This document shows, one piece after another, positions 8,887-11,710 of a stretch of DNA of 11,710 nt. A program made the translations under genes and the position numbers. Within the stretch, counting starts at the first letter, position 1. Each line of letters opens with the position of its first letter. Source of the stretch: Pseudomonadota bacterium (GTDB taxonomy: Bacteria; Pseudomonadota; Gammaproteobacteria; Burkholderiales; Burkholderiaceae_D); contig JAFECY010000264.1 in the NCBI GenBank assembly GCA_018241865.1, positions 1 through 11,710 of the forward strand, given 5' to 3'. The notes below the pieces were generated by a model that saw nothing but the letters and a program-made list of their open reading frames with translations, was not told the origin of the DNA and did no database searches.

Positions 8887-9114
8887 ATGGCGATGGATAC
8901 CAATACACCCAAACCCGCAGTTTCCCCAGCGGCGGAACGTCGTCGCCGTTCCTACTCCGGTTTGCTCGACTCCGCCATCCGCAATGCCAGCCAACTGGCC
9001 TGCTCCCCCGACGTCAAGGTCAGAGCCATGGCCTCGCAGATCGTTGCCGACCTATTGCAGGTTCGCCGTGAATTGCCGGTACGTCGCAAGACCGATGCGA
9101 GCGTCAGAAAATAA
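8887..9114 (+). CDS. Small basic protein of unknown function
   Basis: This 75-residue protein is rich in Arg and Lys. It has a short Pro-rich N-terminus, an RRRR patch at 18-21, and a helical stretch (about 24-62) in which hydrophobic residues recur as in an amphipathic helix pair (LLDSAIRNASQLA, then VRAMASQIVADLLQVRREL). Codon use, with GC-rich third positions, looks like its neighbours. No family was recognised; nucleic-acid binding is only suggested by charge. ATG 8887 has no Shine-Dalgarno. TTGCCG (8859-8864) and TAAGAT (8881-8886), 16 bases apart, would start transcription near a second in-frame ATG at 8893, so the message may be leaderless with a 73-residue product. Confidence 0.6.
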   Translation: MAMDTNTPKPAVSPAAERRRRSYSGLLDSAIRNASQLACSPDVKVRAMASQIVADLLQVRRELPVRRKTDASVRK

Positions 9115-9164
9115 TTTTGTGCGAAAAATACTTGCCTTGGGCAGAGTAGATTTTTCAGTCAGGT

Positions 9165-9196
9165 AGTGCAGAAAGACGCTACGGACTGCGCTTTTT
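9165..9196 (+). terminator. Probable terminator after the 75-aa gene
   Basis: AGTGCAG at 9165-9171 pairs with CTGCGCT at 9186-9192, including one G-U pair, across a 14-base loop. The stem runs into five T (9192-9196). It lies 50 bases after the stop of the small gene. The stem is short and the loop long, so strength is uncertain. Confidence 0.45.
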
Positions 9197-9259
9197 ACAT
9201 ATTCTGCGCTTCAGCGGCAAAACGCCTTAGTGCATGGCACGCATAGCCGGGAGTTTGTG

Positions 9260-9274
9260 GGGTAAACTTTACCC
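9260..9274. repeat. 15-bp palindrome
   Basis: GGGTAAA at 9260-9266 and TTTACCC at 9268-9274 are perfect inverted 7-mers around a single C. The spacing is too tight for an RNA hairpin, so a protein-binding site is more likely than a terminator. It lies just beyond the tRNA terminator, with no promoter recognised next to it. Confidence 0.5.
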
Positions 9275-9278
9275 AACG

Positions 9279-9314
9279 AAAAAGGGGTTAGTGAATAGGA
9301 TCACTAACCCCTTT
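9279..9314 (-). terminator. Rho-independent terminator of tRNA-Pro
   Basis: AAAGGGGTTAGTGA at 9281-9294 pairs perfectly over 14 bases with 9301-9314, leaving a 6-base loop. On the minus strand the stem is followed by a T run (complement of the A run at 9279-9283). It starts 9 bases after the tRNA 3' end. Confidence 0.92.
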
Positions 9315-9322
9315 GATTCTAT

Positions 9323-9399
<77 letters not shown>

Positions 9400-9410
9400 A
9401 CGAGCTGCGC

Positions 9411-9416
9411 ATTATA
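9411..9416 (-). promoter_or_regulatory. -10 element of tRNA-Pro
   Basis: A perfect TATAAT lies on the minus strand at 9416-9411, 11 bases upstream of the tRNA 5' end, with a GC-rich stretch between them. GC-rich discriminators of this kind are typical of stringently controlled stable-RNA promoters. No clear -35 was seen; a TGACGG-like hexamer about 18 bases upstream is the best candidate. Confidence 0.75.
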
Positions 9417-9480
9417 GCAGAGTCGTTCCGCGCGCCGTCACGGCATCGGTGGGAAATCGACGTGGATGCTTTCGATATGT

Positions 9481-9509
9481 TTGGCAAATGCGCGCATTGC
9501 TTTCACAAT
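9481..9509 (+). promoter_or_regulatory. Possible promoter of the M14 peptidase gene
   Basis: TTGGCA at 9481-9486 is followed 17 bases later by CACAAT at 9504-9509. The -35 matches at five of six positions and the -10 at four of six. It would start transcription near 9516, leaving about 22 bases before ATG 9538. The call is pattern-based and weak. Confidence 0.35.
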
Positions 9510-9537
9510 GCAGTTTTGCCCAACATCCTACTGCATC

Positions 9538-10668
9538 ATGTCCATCAAAATTAGCGATTGTTTCGACGCCGGCGCGATCACTGTCGTGCGTGCCGATCAT
9601 TTCGATGCCATCGATTTGGCATTGCGTCAGGATTCCCGTGCCGATTTCCGTCAGTGGTTTTATTTTCGCCTGCAGGGCGCGCGTGGGCAGGCTTGCCGGA
9701 TGCGCTTTCTCAATGCCGCGCAAGCTGCTTTTCCCGGCGGCTGGGAAAATTATCAAGCCGTCGCCAGCTACGACCGCGAACATTGGTTTCGGGTGCCGAC
9801 TGCGTATGACGGCCAAGTGCTGACGGTCAGCCACACGCCCGAACATGACAGTGTGTATTACGCCTACTTCGAGCCCTATTCGCAGGAACGGCATTTAGCC
9901 ATGCTCGGGCGAATACAAACATCCAGTCTGGTGCGGCTCGACGATCTGGGCAATACGGTGGAAGGGCGCGACCTTGACCTAGTGACGGTCGGCGACCCCG
10001 GCGCAGCCAGAAAAGTCTGGATCATCGCCCGCCAGCATCCCGGCGAAACTATGGCCGAATGGTTGGCGGAAGGCTTGCTGGGCGCCTTGCTCGACCCCGT
10101 CAATCCGCTTGCACAGGAATTACTGCAGCATTCGGTTTTCTACATCGTCCCCAATATGAATCCCGACGGCGCGGTGCGCGGCAACCTGCGCACCAATGCC
10201 GCCGGTGCCAACCTCAACCGCGAATGGATGACGCCTTCGCGCGAATCCAGCCCGGAAGTTTTTCATGTCAGAAACAAAATTCACCAGACCGGCTGCGATC
10301 TTTTCCTCGACATCCACGGCGATGAAACATTGCCGTATGTGTTCGTCGCCGGTTGCGAAATGCTGGACAACTTCAGCGAACGGCAGGCGCGCGAACAGCA
10401 ATGCTTCATTGATGAATTTCAGCGCGCTAATTCCGACTTCCAGACTGCAGTCGGTTACGAGGCGAGCAAGTACAGTGCCGACCTGCTCACCTTGGCCTCG
10501 AAATACATCGGCCACACCTTCGGCTGCGTTTCACTGACGTTGGAAATGCCCTTCAAGGACAACGCCAACGCGCCCCATCCGACTACCGGCTGGAACGGCG
10601 TGCGCAGTATGCGGCTCGGGCGCGATATGTTGCGGCCGATATGGCGGGTGTTACAGCAAATGGCGTGA
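9538..10668 (+). CDS. M14-family zinc carboxypeptidase, cytosolic-carboxypeptidase-like
   Basis: This 376-residue metallopeptidase of the M14 family has the bacterial cytosolic carboxypeptidase (CCP-like) layout. An N-terminal beta-rich domain (about 1-125) with [13 protein letters not shown] is followed by the catalytic domain. Zinc ligands are His167 and Glu170 in RQHPGE and His260 in DIHGDE. NLRTN and NLNREW (about 217-229) carry the substrate-carboxylate and transition-state residues, and the general-base glutamate is Glu336 in LEMPFKDN. It should remove C-terminal residues from peptides in the cytoplasm; no signal peptide is evident. I start it at ATG 9538 ([10 protein letters not shown]) because family N-termini begin near there. 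An in-frame ATG at 9466 would add 24 Cys-rich residues unlike the family and lies upstream of the putative promoter. No strong Shine-Dalgarno precedes either. It is transcribed divergently from tRNA-Pro and converges with the GGDEF gene. Confidence 0.9.
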   Translation: MSIKISDCFDAGAITVVRADHFDAIDLALRQDSRADFRQWFYFRLQGARGQACRMRFLNAAQAAFPGGWENYQAVASYDREHWFRVPTAYDGQVLTVSHTPEHDSVYYAYFEPYSQERHLAMLGRIQTSSLVRLDDLGNTVEGRDLDLVTVGDPGAARKVWIIARQHPGETMAEWLAEGLLGALLDPVNPLAQELLQHSVFYIVPNMNPDGAVRGNLRTNAAGANLNREWMTPSRESSPEVFHVRNKIHQTGCDLFLDIHGDETLPYVFVAGCEMLDNFSERQAREQQCFIDEFQRANSDFQTAVGYEASKYSADLLTLASKYIGHTFGCVSLTLEMPFKDNANAPHPTTGWNGVRSMRLGRDMLRPIWRVLQQMA

Positions 10669-10729
10669 TTGACTGCGTGTTCAATGCAGGAAAATGCGCA
10701 GTTATCGCGCCGATGCATGCGAGATCGCG

Positions 10730-11710
10730 TCATGCAGTCAATGGAGCGCGCCGTTCGGCCATGATGTTCAGCATCGCTGGTTGCGCCGATTCGATGCGGT
10801 TGCGGCCGTTTGCTTTAGCGCGGTATAGCGCTTGATCGGCACGCCGGCTCCATGCATCTAAATTTTCGCCGCTACCCCATTGCGCACAGCCGGCGCTGAT
10901 CGTGACTTTGCCGCCGTGTGGAAAGGTGGCTACGTCGATGGCACGGCGTAGCTTTTCCGTGGCTGACAGCGCATTTTCCATAGATGTCGGCAATAAAATG
11001 GCAAATTCTTCGCCACCCCAGCGGCAAATTAGGTCAGATGCACGCATGGTGCTGCGCATGATATCGGCGATTTGTCTCAGCACAGCATCGCCGGCTAGAT
11101 GGCCAAAGTTGTCGTTAACCTGTTTGAAATGATCGATGTCGAATAACACTAGCGAGGCAGGTTGACCATAGCGGTTTGCACGTTCGATTTCACGTAAGGC
11201 TTCTGCTTCGAAATGTCGCCGGTTCCACAGACTGGTCAGAGCATCGATCAGAGCGGCATGTTCGGCATTGGCGCGCGCGGCTTCTAAATCTTCTTCGATA
11301 CGGATGTGCGTCAGCAGCAAAACGCAGAATGACAGCGAGAATGCCAGCATCGCTGCAATCAGAATCATGACTTGGTAGCCGGTATCTTGGGTGAGAAGAT
11401 TTGTCATGAGCGGTGCCCACATCACGGTGGCAATGCGCCATGTCGAAGCCGCTGCCACGCCCAAGAAAATGGTGCACATCAGTAGTGTGACGGAACGGTG
11501 CTTGCCGACTGCGTGGCCGACAAAACGCCCTGCAGTTCGTAGCGCGATAAATAGTTGAAAAGCGTTGAACCATACGACGCGGAGATTGATGTCGTTGTCC
11601 CGATACAAGTAATACGCCAGCATCGCCACGACCAGTGCAGCCACACCGTAGTTTAGAAAATTCGGGCGTGGCTCTTCGCGCAAGAAAAAACCGGCAATGC
11701 CATCGTAAAA
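10730..11710 (-). CDS. Membrane GGDEF diguanylate cyclase (5' end outside window)
   Basis: The reading frame stays open to the right edge, so the gene is partial; at least 326 residues are visible. Several hydrophobic stretches in the N-terminal half (including VAALVVAMLAYYLY and VMILIAAMLAFSLSF) predict about four or more membrane helices. A short helical linker (IRIEEDLEAARANAEHAA) leads into a GGDEF domain with DALTSLWNRRHF, DIDHFKQVND and an active-site GGEEF (coded at 11003-11017). This domain makes cyclic di-GMP from two GTP. An RxxD inhibitory site (RASD, 11033-11044) stands five residues before GGEEF, so product feedback is likely. The TTG at 11683 could serve as a start, but the in-frame codons upstream continue the protein-like sequence, so I treat the N-terminus as lying beyond the edge. 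It ends 61 bases from the convergent peptidase gene. Confidence 0.9.
   Translation of the reverse strand, partial: FYDGIAGFFLREEPRPNFLNYGVAALVVAMLAYYLYRDNDINLRVVWFNAFQLFIALRTAGRFVGHAVGKHRSVTLLMCTIFLGVAAASTWRIATVMWAPLMTNLLTQDTGYQVMILIAAMLAFSLSFCVLLLTHIRIEEDLEAARANAEHAALIDALTSLWNRRHFEAEALREIERANRYGQPASLVLFDIDHFKQVNDNFGHLAGDAVLRQIADIMRSTMRASDLICRWGGEEFAILLPTSMENALSATEKLRRAIDVATFPHGGKVTISAGCAQWGSGENLDAWSRRADQALYRAKANGRNRIESAQPAMLNIMAERRAPLTA

Noticed and set aside
9466..9537. N-terminal extension of the M14 peptidase from ATG 9466
   Set aside because: The added 24 residues are Cys-rich and unlike family N-termini, and they fall upstream of the likely promoter.
10669..10729. Terminator between the M14 peptidase and GGDEF genes
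   Set aside because: Short inverted segments (ACTGCG with CGCAGT) exist, but the loop is about 20 bases and no T run follows on either strand.
11681..11683. TTG as the true start of the GGDEF protein
   Set aside because: The frame remains open and protein-like to the window edge (FYDGIAGFF upstream), so the real start is probably outside.

Overview
The window looks like a chromosomal segment of a betaproteobacterium, most likely Burkholderiales and perhaps the Oxalobacteraceae. Reasons are moderately GC-rich coding DNA, Shine-Dalgarno-led genes, a class I ClpB, a long single-chain CoA-transferase with a C-terminal extension, a patatin/DUF3734 protein and an Escherichia-like LexA box. The assignment rests on gene character, not a database search. 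No phage, insertion sequence, CRISPR array or defence island was seen.

Layout. (1) 1-2722: clpB on + behind a near-consensus heat-shock (sigma-32) promoter, closed by a strong, probably bidirectional terminator. (2) 7264 down to 2810 on -: a probable three-gene unit made of an acyl-CoA:acetate/3-ketoacid CoA-transferase, a REC-EAL response regulator (c-di-GMP phosphodiesterase) and a patatin-like phospholipase, with gaps of 39 and 60 bases. The patatin gene has a C8 tract in its first codons and a 13-bp tandem repeat just upstream. (3) 7363-7770 on +: a small unknown protein (101 aa) expressed from a consensus-like sigma-70 promoter whose -10 lies inside a 30-bp palindrome containing a textbook LexA/SOS box. 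A G-quadruplex motif follows the gene. (4) 8609 down to 7773 on -: a class I methyltransferase. (5) 8696-9322: a 130-bp repeat-like element with imperfect terminal inverted repeats, a small basic unknown protein (75 aa) and terminators. (6) 9323-9399 on -: tRNA-Pro(GGG) with its own promoter and terminator. (7) 9538-10668 on +: an M14 cytosolic-carboxypeptidase-like metallopeptidase. (8) 10730 to the right edge on -: a membrane GGDEF diguanylate cyclase whose 5' end lies outside the window.

The themes are proteostasis (ClpB), acyl-CoA/lipid turnover tied by position to c-di-GMP signalling, and a DNA-damage-controlled orphan gene. The best candidate for something undescribed is the SOS-controlled 101-aa protein. 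The CoA-transferase/EAL-regulator/patatin cluster comes second. No gene-free stretch exceeds 300 bases; the longest, 8610-8886, holds the repeat-like element.
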